This document shows, piece by piece, positions 8,481 to 16,635 of a stretch of DNA of 64,000 nucleotides. The stretch is from an uncultured Ruminococcus sp. (GTDB lineage: Bacteria > Bacillota > Clostridia > Oscillospirales > Ruminococcaceae): NCBI GenBank assembly GCA_900545345.1, contig UQYQ01000003.1, positions 90,326 to 154,325 on the forward strand, read 5' to 3'. Every line of letters begins with the position of its first letter. The stretch's first letter is position 1. The notes under the pieces were generated by a model that saw only the letters and a list, made by a program, of their open reading frames with translations, had not been told where the DNA came from and searched no databases. The translations under genes and the position numbers were made by a program.

Positions 8481-9616
8481 TAGAAAAAGAAATGACCGCT
8501 CCGAATGTATCTGTTGGCGCAGATACGGAGCAGTCAATGTCAAAAAGTGCTGACAATAGTATAACTGATAACGATGAAAATATCAAGTATTTTGAAGAAA
8601 TGCAACGAGAGTCGCTGTTAAGCTTTGACCAATCATATCTCAAAACAATTTCAATGAGCGAACTATACGATACAGTGTACCAAAGCAAGCCACCTCTGAT
8701 TGACGGTTTGCTTTACCCCGGAACATATATATTTGCAGGAGCACCGAAGTTAGGCAAGAGTTTCCTTATGGCACAGCTTGCTTATCATATCAGCACGGGA
8801 ACGCCGGTTTGGAATTATACCGTCCGAAAAGGAACTGTGCTGTACCTTGCTCTTGAAGATGATTATCACAGATTGCAGGAAAGAATGTACCGAATGTTTG
8901 GAACGGAAAGTACAGACAATTTGCACTTTTCTGTTTCGGCAGGTCAGCTTGGAAACGGTCTCAATGAACAGCTCACAAGGTTTATAGCGGAACACCCCGA
9001 TGCAAAACTGATTATCATAGATACGCTTCAAAAAGTGCGAGAGGTCGGCGGAGATAATTACAGCTACGCAAACGATTATGAGATTATCACAAGACTCAAA
9101 AAGTTTGCGGACAGGTCTGGAATATGCCTGTTGCTTGTTCACCACACACGCAAGCAGAATGCCGATGACAAATTTGATATGATTTCAGGAACTAACGGAT
9201 TGCTCGGCGCCGCTGACGGAGGTTTTATTCTTCGGAAAGAAAAGCGTACAAGCAATGCCGCCACGCTTGAAGTATCAGGCAGAGACCAGCCCGACCAGAA
9301 GATTTATCTGTACCGCAATCCCGAAACACTTATATGGGAACTTGAGAAAACAGAAACAGAGCTGTGGAAACAACCGCCTGATCCGTTGCTTGAAAATATC
9401 GCTGATAAAATTACAAGAGAAAATTCAGAATGGAAAGGCACTCCCACAGAGCTTGTAGACTTTCTCGGCGTTGATATGAAAGCAAACGCTTTGACGATGA
9501 AGCTGAATATCAATGCGGGGCGTTTGTTCAATGAGTATGGAATCCATTATCAAAACAAACGCTGTCACGATGGACGCAGGGTAAGCCTTGCGTTAGAACA
9601 GCGTGACGATGCGTGA
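8477..9616 (+). CDS. RepA-like AAA ATPase / replicative helicase (A)
   Basis: A 379-residue protein with a RecA-fold ATPase (AAA_25/RepA type). Walker A is GAPKLGKS after PGTYIFA, Walker B is KLIIIDTL, and a sensor-like VHHTRKQ follows. A helical C-terminal region (residues about 300-375) would be the DNA-binding or hexamer part. Relatives are hexameric helicases of mobile elements that allow autonomous replication after excision. It overlaps the MobC-like gene by four bases. Immediately downstream lie repeated CGTGACG-type sequences conserved with element B, a plausible origin. B's copy at 22135-23268 is about the same length and closely similar. Confidence 0.8.
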   Translation: MIEKEMTAPNVSVGADTEQSMSKSADNSITDNDENIKYFEEMQRESLLSFDQSYLKTISMSELYDTVYQSKPPLIDGLLYPGTYIFAGAPKLGKSFLMAQLAYHISTGTPVWNYTVRKGTVLYLALEDDYHRLQERMYRMFGTESTDNLHFSVSAGQLGNGLNEQLTRFIAEHPDAKLIIIDTLQKVREVGGDNYSYANDYEIITRLKKFADRSGICLLLVHHTRKQNADDKFDMISGTNGLLGAADGGFILRKEKRTSNAATLEVSGRDQPDQKIYLYRNPETLIWELEKTETELWKQPPDPLLENIADKITRENSEWKGTPTELVDFLGVDMKANALTMKLNINAGRLFNEYGIHYQNKRCHDGRRVSLALEQRDDA

Positions 9617-9679
9617 CGGTCGTGTCGGTGTTTTAGGCGGTACTGAAAACATCGTCACCATCGACACAGACCGACACGG
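9602..9679. repeat. Inverted iteron cluster, candidate replication origin (A)
   Basis: Left side: CGTGACGATG (9602), CGTGACGGT (9612), CGTGTCGGTG (9621). After a 19-base gap, inverted copies follow: CATCGTCACC (9650), CATCGACACA (9659), GACCGACACG (9669). The same 3+3 layout sits in the same place in element B (23264-23340) with two of the units exchanged. Position directly after the helicase-like gene suggests an origin; no function is proven. Confidence 0.5.
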
Positions 9680-9848
9680 ATAAAGTTTTTGCAGGGTGCA
9701 GGTGGCTTTTTTCAAAAAGCCGCCCCTGCCCCTCGGAGAGCGCAAAACCTGCTTGCAGGTTGCATTTTTGATAGGCTTGCCTGTCAAAAGTGCTTTTGCG
9801 TTACTCTTGACAAGAGTAACAGAACCGAGAACGGTTAAATTTTAGAGA
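9680..9848. other. Hairpin region before the relaxase, candidate oriT (A)
   Basis: Several strong inverted repeats: GGCTTTTT/AAAAAGCC within a longer GCAGG/CCTGC stem near 9697-9730, AACCTGC/GCAGGTT near 9748-9764, and GTTACTCTTG/CAAGAGTAAC near 9801-9821. Inverted repeats just upstream of a Pre/Mob relaxase gene are where oriT is normally found. The nick site cannot be read. Confidence 0.4.
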
Positions 9849-9863
9849 TTGGAGGTATATAAA

Positions 9864-11065
9864 ATGCAAAGAACGATAAGCGCAATGGTCGGTAAAGGCT
9901 CTGTCAATCACAACAGCCGCAAGTTCAAAGCTGAAAATGTAGACGGCAGCCGAACACATCTCAATATCGACTACTGCAATGAAAATATCAAGAAAGTCAT
10001 CACGAATTGTTTGATGAAGCACTTGAAAAGTACAACGATAAGCAGACAAGATCCGACCGAAAGATAGAAAATTACTATGAAAAAATCAGGAATTCCAAAC
10101 AGGAAAAACCGTTCCACGAACTCATTTTGCAGATAGGCGATAAGGAAAATATGAGCTCAGAAAGCGAAAACGGAGCACTTGCAAGAGAGATTTTAGATGA
10201 GTATTACCGTGGGTTTCAGGAAAGAAATCCTCAGTTAAAAGTGTTCTCTGCTCATCTGCATATGGACGAAGCAACACCACATCTGCACATTGATTTTGTT
10301 CCGTTCACCACCGGAAGCAAGCGTGGGCTTGATACAAGAGTGTCACTCAAACAGGCGCTTTCCGCACAAGGTTTTAAGGGCGGAACCCGTGGAGATACCG
10401 AGTGGAATCAATGGGTATGCGCAGAAAAATCTGCACTCGCATTTGTTATGGAACGCCACGGAATTGAATGGGAACACAAGGGTACTCACGAAAAACACTT
10501 GTCTGTTTTGGATTACAAAAAGCAGGAGCGAGAAAAGGAAATCGCTGTATTGGACAACCGACTTGCCGAGAAAAAAGATGAGTTTCAAACGGTGCAAAGC
10601 CGTATTCAAAACTATGATAGCGGTACACAGGTTATTGAAGAATTGGAGAAACGCATTGAAACCGACAGCGAATTTCAGCTGCCTGATCCTCCTGCATTGA
10701 TGTCGGCAAAATTATACAAGCAAAAGTTTGTTGACCCTCTGCTCAAGAAGTTGAAAGAGGTAATAAAAGAGGTGTTCTACCGTTATTATCACGCTCTTGA
10801 CAGCTATCACCGACTTAATAATACCAATGCGAATCTTTATCGTGAGAACGAGCGCTTGAGCAAAATCAATGACCGATTAACAGATGAAAACACTACGCTT
10901 CGAGCTGAAAACAAGGATTTCAGATTGCTCCGCAAGGTGTTCGGAAGTCAGCAAATCGATGCGCTGATTTCGCAGGCAAAGGAGCAAGAACAGCAACGCA
11001 AGCACATAAAACAACCGTCTAATCAGCGCACAAAGCGCATTAGAAATAATGATTTTGAAAGGTAG
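9864..11065 (+). pseudogene. Frameshifted Pre/Mob (MobV-like) relaxase of element A
   Basis: Two overlapping frames together encode one relaxase. Frame 1 (from ATG 9864, GGAGG upstream) gives MQRTISAMVGKGSVNHNSRK through NENIKKV, then runs into 25 unrelated residues and stops at 10067. Frame 2 continues the homologous protein from HELFDEALEKYNDKQ near 10001 to 11065. It contains the metal-binding motif HLHMDEATPHLHIDF and a long C-terminal coiled coil. Adding one base after GTC at 9996-9998 restores a Tyr-His junction, so a single-base deletion is the simplest reading. Either the element cannot self-nick, or this is a sequencing error. The relaxase would cut oriT for transfer. Confidence 0.8.
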
Positions 11066-11074
11066 GAAAACAAA

Positions 11075-11455
11075 ATGGCAAAGACGATTTTTGAAGAAAT
11101 GGGCGGTACTTACACACTGGTTGGGGATTATTATCTCCCCGATTTGAAACTGCCCGAAGAAGAAAAACAAGCAAATATCGGCGTATGGGGTATGAGGCAT
11201 AAACGGTTTTTGAAAGAAAATCATCGTGTGCTATATGCTAACCTGATGATTTCGGGAAAGTTTGTTGCATATCTTGATGATATCGAGCAACAGGCAACCG
11301 CAATGTTTCTCCAGCTGGTAAAAGAACTGGCCGAAAAAGAAAACGTAACCGAAAAACTCAAAGCTGAAAACCAAATGCTTTGGGTACAGAAGATGAACAA
11401 TATCCGTATTCGTGCAACGGAAATTGTAAATGCAGAATTGATTTACACGGTATAA
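11075..11455 (+). CDS. TnpV family protein (A)
   Basis: A 126-residue protein with the TnpV pattern: YTLVGDYYLPDLKLPEEE, then IGVWGMRHKRFLKENHR, and a C-terminal coiled helix. TnpV proteins are encoded on Tn4451-like and other Clostridial mobilizable elements; their role is unknown. It begins nine bases after the relaxase stop and closes the backbone operon. B's copy (24780-25031) lacks the last third. Downstream lies the terminator at 11466 and then unrelated cargo with its own promoter. Confidence 0.85.
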   Translation: MAKTIFEEMGGTYTLVGDYYLPDLKLPEEEKQANIGVWGMRHKRFLKENHRVLYANLMISGKFVAYLDDIEQQATAMFLQLVKELAEKENVTEKLKAENQMLWVQKMNNIRIRATEIVNAELIYTV

Positions 11456-11465
11456 GCACCAAGGC

Positions 11466-11491
11466 GGCAGAGGGAATATTTTCTCTCTGCC
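11466..11491 (+). terminator. Terminator of the element A backbone operon
   Basis: GGCAGAG...GGAA pairs with TTC...CTCTGCC, followed by GATATTTTC. It isolates the backbone operon from the cargo of slot 2. Confidence 0.6.
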
Positions 11492-11530
11492 GATATTTTC
11501 AACTGAGCAATCTACATAACATCAAAGAAA

Positions 11531-11583
11531 TCTTGATATTTATCAAGAAAATGTTGACTTATTTACGTGTTGTGTGTTATAAT
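11531..11583 (+). promoter_or_regulatory. Promoter and operator of the methylase operon
   Basis: TTGACT (11554-11559), 18 bases, TATAAT (11578-11583). Just upstream, TCTTGATA and TATCAAGA form an 8+8 bp inverted repeat with a two-base centre (11531-11548), a likely operator for the HTH protein encoded next. Confidence 0.65.
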
Positions 11584-11612
11584 ATGATTCACATGGATGT
11601 GGAGGTACGATT

Positions 11613-11831
11613 ATGGCTGTCGATTATTCAAATCTTTGGAAACTGTTAATAGATAAACATATGAATAAATCACAATTAAGAGAGGCTGCACAAATTAGTA
11701 CAAATGCGATTGCTAAGTTAGGAAGAAACGAATCCGTCTCGCTTGATACTTTGGAAAAGATTTGCTGTGCTTTGTCTTGCTCCATAGAAGATATTATGAC
11801 ATTCACGAGTGACTTATCTAAAGGAGAATAA
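11613..11831 (+). CDS. Small Cro/CI HTH regulator of the methylase operon
   Basis: A 72-residue protein consisting only of a Cro/CI-type helix-turn-helix (NKSQLREAAQISTNAIAKLG, then LDTLEKICCALSCSIEDIM). It is the first gene of an operon with two DNA methyltransferases five bases downstream. It has a good promoter and an inverted-repeat operator upstream, so negative autoregulation of methylase expression is the likely role. It differs from the XRE protein at 15198, which pairs with the nuclease gene. Confidence 0.8.
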   Translation: MAVDYSNLWKLLIDKHMNKSQLREAAQISTNAIAKLGRNESVSLDTLEKICCALSCSIEDIMTFTSDLSKGE

Positions 11832-11836
11832 TAAAG

Positions 11837-13033
11837 ATGAATGCTTTGATTAAAGAAAAAGGCGGAACATTTTTGCTAAATAAAACTGAACCAATACATA
11901 GATGGTATTCATATGTAGAAGGATACTCATCCTGCTTAATTGCAGAAGAACTAAAAAAGCACTTGGCATTAAATCCGAATATCGAAACAATATATGATCC
12001 CTTTTGTGGAACAGGAACAACATCTCTTGTTGCATCAACTCACTGTATAAAGTCTTTTTACAGTGAGTCCAATCCTTTCATGCAAACTGTCATTGAGACA
12101 AAGATTAACATTGTGCAGAAATTGGACGCAAATGCTGTAAGCATAAAATTGATTGAATATCTATCGTTAATCAACGAGATCAAGGTGGAAAAATTTACAT
12201 CTTGGAATGGCTTTGAAAAATTCTTCGGAGAAAGACAATTAAGCGAATTGCTGACTATCAAAGAACTTATTTCCCAAGAAGATGATGAATATGTAAAAAG
12301 TATTCTTAAATTGGCATTGAGTTCTATCGTTGTTAAGGTTTCAAAAATGACAAGACGAGGAGATCTTCGTTATTCTACAGAAAAGGAATATCGAGAAGAA
12401 AGCGTACTTGAATGTTTTGCTGATAAGCTAAACGAAATGATTTTCGATATTCAGTATCATAAAGCAATGGTCAAATGCGGTACAACAAAAGTTAGTGATG
12501 ATGCTCGTGACAACAATTATGTTGATGCGTTTGATTGCGTTATTACCTCGCCGCCATATCTCAACGGAACAAACTACATCCGCAACACAAAATTAGAACT
12601 GAAATTGAATGATTTTATATCGAGCGAAAATGACCTTCCAAGCTTTCATTCGAAAGGTATTGTTGCGGGAATCAATAACGTTTCTAAGCGCACTGTTGTA
12701 GATACAGTGTTGCCAGTAGTAGAGCCATATTTAGAACAGTTGCAGCCTGTCGCTTACGACGAAAGAATCCCTAAAATGGTTGCAGGGTATTTTAGAGATA
12801 TGGATATGGTTATCCAGAAATTGAGTAGATCTATTAAACCCGATGGTTTATTTACAATGGACATCGGAGATTCTCAATTTGCAGGCGTACATATTCCAAC
12901 ACATCTGATCCTTTCAGATATTTGCGCCCAATACGGATTCTCTTTATATGACGAAGAAGTATTACGAGAAAGACGTTCAAAGAATGGCATGGTTTTGACA
13001 CAAAGATTACTTAGATACAGATTGGAGAAATGA
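11837..13033 (+). CDS. DNA methyltransferase 1 of the element A restriction-modification system
   Basis: A 398-residue amino-methyltransferase. The SAM-binding motif DPFCGTGTT is at residues 54-62 and the catalytic motif SPPY at residues 238-241. SAM motif first and (S/N)PPY later is typical of amino-methylases that modify adenine N6 or cytosine N4; SPP(Y/W/F) is often N4-cytosine but does not decide it. It overlaps methylase 2 by ATGA. Together with the convergent HNH gene this makes a type II-like system. Two methylases suggest an asymmetric site with one enzyme per strand, which is inference. Confidence 0.88.
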   Translation: MNALIKEKGGTFLLNKTEPIHRWYSYVEGYSSCLIAEELKKHLALNPNIETIYDPFCGTGTTSLVASTHCIKSFYSESNPFMQTVIETKINIVQKLDANAVSIKLIEYLSLINEIKVEKFTSWNGFEKFFGERQLSELLTIKELISQEDDEYVKSILKLALSSIVVKVSKMTRRGDLRYSTEKEYREESVLECFADKLNEMIFDIQYHKAMVKCGTTKVSDDARDNNYVDAFDCVITSPPYLNGTNYIRNTKLELKLNDFISSENDLPSFHSKGIVAGINNVSKRTVVDTVLPVVEPYLEQLQPVAYDERIPKMVAGYFRDMDMVIQKLSRSIKPDGLFTMDIGDSQFAGVHIPTHLILSDICAQYGFSLYDEEVLRERRSKNGMVLTQRLLRYRLEK

Positions 13034-14166
13034 TGGATATAGAATTCAGAAAAAAAGCAGAAGAATTTGTGTCTGATCTGCCTTATAAGAAGTCTCCTTA
13101 CGGAAATAGAAACTGGGGGCATCCATGGCACTCGCTTTGTTCTTATCACGGGAAATTAAAACCGGCGATAGCACATTGGCTTATTTCCGAATTTACGAGT
13201 GAAGGCGATGTGGTTTTAGATCCCTTGTGTGGAGTGGGTACTATTCCTTTTGAGGCTTGTCTTCAAGGCAGAATCGGGATAGGAAACGATCTAAGTGAAC
13301 TGGCGTATGTTGTTACTAAAGCAAAACTTGAGAAGCCTAATTGTCGTGAAGTCGAAGATGTTATTCGCAAGTTGGATGAGTATATCGAAAAGAATAAAGA
13401 CAGTCATTCAATTACGGAGTATGAAAACTTCGGTTTCAACGGGAAGCTTCCACAATATTTTGAGAAAGAAACCTACAAGGAAATTTTATGTGCAAGAGAT
13501 TTTTTCCTAAATGCGTTTTCTACAATTTCGCCCGAAGAAGCAATGGTTTTTTCAGCATTTCTACATGTACTGCACGGTAATAGACCCTATGCACTTTCAA
13601 GGCGATCCCACCCGCTAACACCATACGCTCCTACAGGCGAGTTTGAGTATAAAAACGTGGTTGAAAAGATTCTTCAAAAAGTAAATGCAAGCTACAAAAA
13701 GTTTGATCAACCTGAGATAACACAAGGTTTTGCTGTGTATGGTGATTATAAGGATTTGGTAGCAAAGAATATTAGGGCGGATTTTATAATCTGTTCACCT
13801 CCTTTTGCCGATTCCATTCGGTTTTATATGCAAAACTGGATGCGTCTTTGGCTATGCGGTTGGGAACCGCAAGACTATAAGGAAGCTGATAATAAATTCT
13901 TGGATAAATCACAAGAAAAAGATTTCGATCTATACTATAGCTTCTTTGAGATGTGCCATGACGTTCTCAATGACGACGGAAAAGTGATTCTGCATCTTGG
14001 AAAGACAAAAAACGTAGATATGGGCATTGAACTATCAAAGCGTGCTACTCCTTGGTTTGATATCGTTTTCCTTGCTGGAGAAGATGTTAGTTCTATCGAA
14101 AAACACGGCATTAAGGATAAAGGGGTAACAGTAGAGCACCAGTATTTGTTCCTGCAAAAAAAATGA
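13030..14166 (+). CDS. DNA methyltransferase 2 of the element A restriction-modification system
   Basis: A 378-residue SAM-dependent DNA amino-methyltransferase. Motif I reads LDPLCGVGTIPFEA near residues 66-79. The catalytic tetrapeptide is SPPF in IICSPPFADSIRFYMQNWMR near residue 256. An N-terminal segment KSPYGNRNWGHPWHSLCSYHGK matches a family of paired methylases. The start ATG overlaps the stop of methylase 1 and a second ATG follows at 13033. The gene ends 33 bases before the end of the convergent nuclease gene. The difference in catalytic motif (SPPF against SPPY) agrees with each enzyme modifying a different strand. Confidence 0.88.
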   Translation: MMDIEFRKKAEEFVSDLPYKKSPYGNRNWGHPWHSLCSYHGKLKPAIAHWLISEFTSEGDVVLDPLCGVGTIPFEACLQGRIGIGNDLSELAYVVTKAKLEKPNCREVEDVIRKLDEYIEKNKDSHSITEYENFGFNGKLPQYFEKETYKEILCARDFFLNAFSTISPEEAMVFSAFLHVLHGNRPYALSRRSHPLTPYAPTGEFEYKNVVEKILQKVNASYKKFDQPEITQGFAVYGDYKDLVAKNIRADFIICSPPFADSIRFYMQNWMRLWLCGWEPQDYKEADNKFLDKSQEKDFDLYYSFFEMCHDVLNDDGKVILHLGKTKNVDMGIELSKRATPWFDIVFLAGEDVSSIEKHGIKDKGVTVEHQYLFLQKK

Positions 14167-14199
14167 GGCGGAATTATCATCCAACCTCATTTACAGGCT

Positions 14200-15195
14200 T
14201 TACTTTATGAGAGAATTTGCGTAAGTAATCCATGTCTCCGACAGTGCGGTAGCATATTGGAAGAAATCAATGCCAGTATCGGCAAGGATGCGATTTCTCA
14301 ACTTGCACACTTCGTCCATATGCCCAGAGTTCTTTACAAGCAAGGCGTCCACATCAGCCGGGGTTTGTAACCTTCTAAGTGCTTCCGGATTGTATTGGGG
14401 CTCTCCTGCCAGCAAGTGGTAGTCAAAGCCAGTATGTACTGCTAATTGATGCAACTTAGCATCGCTATAAAACTCAGATGGCCATTTACCAGTCTTGTTG
14501 CCGTTGCAATCATGACAAAGCAATGTTCCAGAGTCAGTTGTTGCAGGCCACAAGTAGTACACTGGCAAGGTATGATCTATCGGCTTTTCCTTATTTGCAG
14601 TCACATTACTCAAATCCTTACCGCAATTAAAGCATTTAAGCCCATATTTTCGCTCGATTGCTTTACGACTAACACGAGCCGCACCGGCAACTTCAATCAA
14701 GAGACGTCTTTTCTGAGAAGACTCAAAGTGCTGATCGGATGTCCTGGTTCCGTTTTTGATGGCATTATAATTGGTTTTGCACATCATGCATTCACCCTGT
14801 CTTCCAGACTTCAGGACGGCATGCTTGTGGAAGCATTCAATGGGTTTGAGGGTGTTGCAAATCAAACAATATTTATATAGTGCAGCATTTTCGATGTACT
14901 CATCGTGAGAGACAACAAATTCTCCCTCCTGCACCGAGACGGCCTCACCATTATCATCATTAACATCCATAGAAAAATCAAAAAGGTGCTGTTCTCCACC
15001 AGAGTAATGTTCATATCCGCACTTGGGACAAACAATGGAGTAGTCTTCGTCAATGTCATCCTTTTTAACAGTAATTATTTCTGTACAATCAGGATTAAGG
15101 CATTGAAATACTTTATAAAGGGTTTGTCCATCGACGTGATTCGGACGATATTGTCCTATCTTGTTTAAGTTACTATATGTTTTCCTGCGTGCCAT
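14200..15195 (-). CDS. Zinc-finger HNH nuclease, probable type II restriction enzyme (A)
   Basis: A 331-residue protein rich in Cys pairs. A first zinc ribbon uses C32/C37 and C56/C59, a second C110/C113 and C136/C139. An HNH nuclease core (residues 185-240) has CFNCGKDL, then IDHTLPVYYLWP and LLCHDCNGNKTGKWPSEF, giving a metal-finger HNH with H208 and N231/N233. Size, position convergent to two methylases, and co-transcription with a C-protein-like regulator two bases upstream support a restriction endonuclease. Specificity cannot be read. A homing-type HNH is less likely because of the operon structure. Confidence 0.75.
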   Translation of the reverse strand: MARRKTYSNLNKIGQYRPNHVDGQTLYKVFQCLNPDCTEIITVKKDDIDEDYSIVCPKCGYEHYSGGEQHLFDFSMDVNDDNGEAVSVQEGEFVVSHDEYIENAALYKYCLICNTLKPIECFHKHAVLKSGRQGECMMCKTNYNAIKNGTRTSDQHFESSQKRRLLIEVAGAARVSRKAIERKYGLKCFNCGKDLSNVTANKEKPIDHTLPVYYLWPATTDSGTLLCHDCNGNKTGKWPSEFYSDAKLHQLAVHTGFDYHLLAGEPQYNPEALRRLQTPADVDALLVKNSGHMDEVCKLRNRILADTGIDFFQYATALSETWITYANSLIK

Positions 15196-15197
15196 GC

Positions 15198-15407
15198 TTA
15201 TTCCTCCAAAAAAAGTTTATATGTTTCAATCTCAAGTGCATCAGCTATACGCTGAATATTTTCAAGTGAAATGCTGCGTCGATAACATTCAATCGCACTA
15301 ATGTAGGTGCGGTGCATACCACACTTGTCTGCAAACGCTTCTTGGGATATACCCATTGCTGTGCGATACTTTCTTAAATTGGTTCCAAATACTTTTACAA
15401 TATCCAT
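15198..15407 (-). CDS. C-protein-like XRE controller of the nuclease gene
   Basis: A 69-residue Cro/CI HTH protein (KYRTAMGISQEAFADKCGMH, then RTYISAIECYRRSISLENI) with the length and sequence pattern of restriction-modification controller (C) proteins. The nuclease gene starts two bases after its stop, giving the classic C-R operon. Such proteins delay nuclease expression until methylation is established. Its promoter overlaps the CBASS promoter, so it could also influence CBASS expression. SD AGGATTG is weak. Confidence 0.75.
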   Translation of the reverse strand: MDIVKVFGTNLRKYRTAMGISQEAFADKCGMHRTYISAIECYRRSISLENIQRIADALEIETYKLFLEE

Positions 15408-15409
15408 AC

Positions 15410-15460
15410 TTGCAATCCTCCATAATATACAGTATAATAAAAATGAACACTAAAAGTCTA
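15410..15460. promoter_or_regulatory. Overlapping divergent promoters of the C-R operon and the CBASS operon
   Basis: Rightward (CBASS): TTGCAA (15410-15415), 17 bases, TATAAT (15433-15438). Leftward (C-R): TAGACT (reverse of 15455-15460), 18 bases, TATACT (reverse of 15431-15436). The two -10 boxes share bases, and ATACAGTAT (15427-15435) is a near-symmetric sequence across them. RNA polymerase cannot open both at once. Confidence 0.6.
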
Positions 15461-15510
15461 CACACAATAAGTTTCCATACATAATCATAATGCCAAAGGA
15501 TGGTGATAAA

Positions 15511-16632
15511 ATGGGTCGAAACAAAGCTCCATCAGATAACACAGTAAGAATTTTGTGCGGAAAAGCTGCTGGAATGTGCGAATTTGAAGGCTGCAATAAA
15601 AGACTGTTTTACGATAATGTAACATTAGCTGAGTTTAATAACGCCTTTGTTGCTCATATTGTGGCTTCAAGTGCTAATGGGCCTCGTGGAAACAAAGTTT
15701 TATCTCCACAGTTATCTGACAAATTAGAAAATTTAATGTTAATGTGCGCCGATCATCATAAATTAATAGACACCAATGTTGAAGAATACTCTGTTGAAAA
15801 ATTGAAAGCAATGAAAGCGGCGCATGAAGAAAAGATAGAAAAAATTTGCGCTTTATTTAATGTCCCCAAAACCGAAATAGTTAGGTTTTCTTCACCAATA
15901 AAAGGTACTCAAGCAGTTAACATAGATTATAATTTGGCAGCTAAAGCGGTGTTGCCTAATAAGCATCCAGCTTCTTCATATGGCATTTTTATACCAATTT
16001 ATTCTTCGTTTGATTATAAATCAAATGAGTATTGGATAGATTGCGTTAATCAACTTAAAGTTCAGTTTCAAAATGCACTATATAATCCATATATTCAACT
16101 GCACAAATCTGATTTTTCGATATTTTCGATTGCTCCGATACCATTAGTAATCAAATTAGGAGAATTGATTGGCGATAAACTTCCTTGCGATATTTATCAA
16201 AAAACACGTTTTCCAGACACATGGGAATGGCAATCACAAGAACTTACAAATAAATTCATTGTGGAAGTTTTGAAAACTGATACATCCAATGGCGTTATTG
16301 CACTCAATATCTCTTTAACGAATGATGTAAATAACGACCGTATTTTTAGTGTGGGAGAGTATGAGGCTATATATAAAATTAAAGCAGATACAACAGGTGT
16401 TGATTGTATCAAAAGTGTTGAAGATCTAAGCGAGTTTTGGCACGTATATCAAAATGTTCTTGACGAAATTCTAAATAATCACGGTTTGCAGAGTCAAGTT
16501 CATTTATACCCAGCTATGCCCGTATCAGCTGCTTTTGAAATAGGACGAAGATATATGAGCAACACATATCCAAAAATAAGCATTTTTGATGAATGTGACG
16601 GATTTTTTGAAACACTTATTTTAGGAGGTTAA
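15511..16632 (+). CDS. CBASS effector: HNH nuclease fused to SAVED domain (Cap5-like)
   Basis: A 373-residue effector. Residues about 10-95 hold an HNH nuclease: CEFEGCNK, then FVAHIVASSANGPRG and NLMLMCADHHKLID. Residues about 140-370 match the SAVED nucleotide-sensor fold (FIPIYSSFDYKSNEYW early, MPVSAAFEIGRRYM late). In CBASS, cyclic oligonucleotides bound by SAVED trigger HNH degradation of DNA and cell death or growth arrest. The ATG at 15511 is chosen because AAAGGATGG lies in front of it; an upstream ATG at 15490 has no SD. The CD-NTase gene begins three bases after the stop. Confidence 0.88.
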   Translation: MGRNKAPSDNTVRILCGKAAGMCEFEGCNKRLFYDNVTLAEFNNAFVAHIVASSANGPRGNKVLSPQLSDKLENLMLMCADHHKLIDTNVEEYSVEKLKAMKAAHEEKIEKICALFNVPKTEIVRFSSPIKGTQAVNIDYNLAAKAVLPNKHPASSYGIFIPIYSSFDYKSNEYWIDCVNQLKVQFQNALYNPYIQLHKSDFSIFSIAPIPLVIKLGELIGDKLPCDIYQKTRFPDTWEWQSQELTNKFIVEVLKTDTSNGVIALNISLTNDVNNDRIFSVGEYEAIYKIKADTTGVDCIKSVEDLSEFWHVYQNVLDEILNNHGLQSQVHLYPAMPVSAAFEIGRRYMSNTYPKISIFDECDGFFETLILGG

Positions 16633-16635
16633 GTT

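Noticed and set aside
9864..10067. Programmed frameshifting in the element A relaxase
   Set aside because: No slippery heptamer or downstream pseudoknot is visible at 9990-10005; a one-base deletion explains the data more simply.
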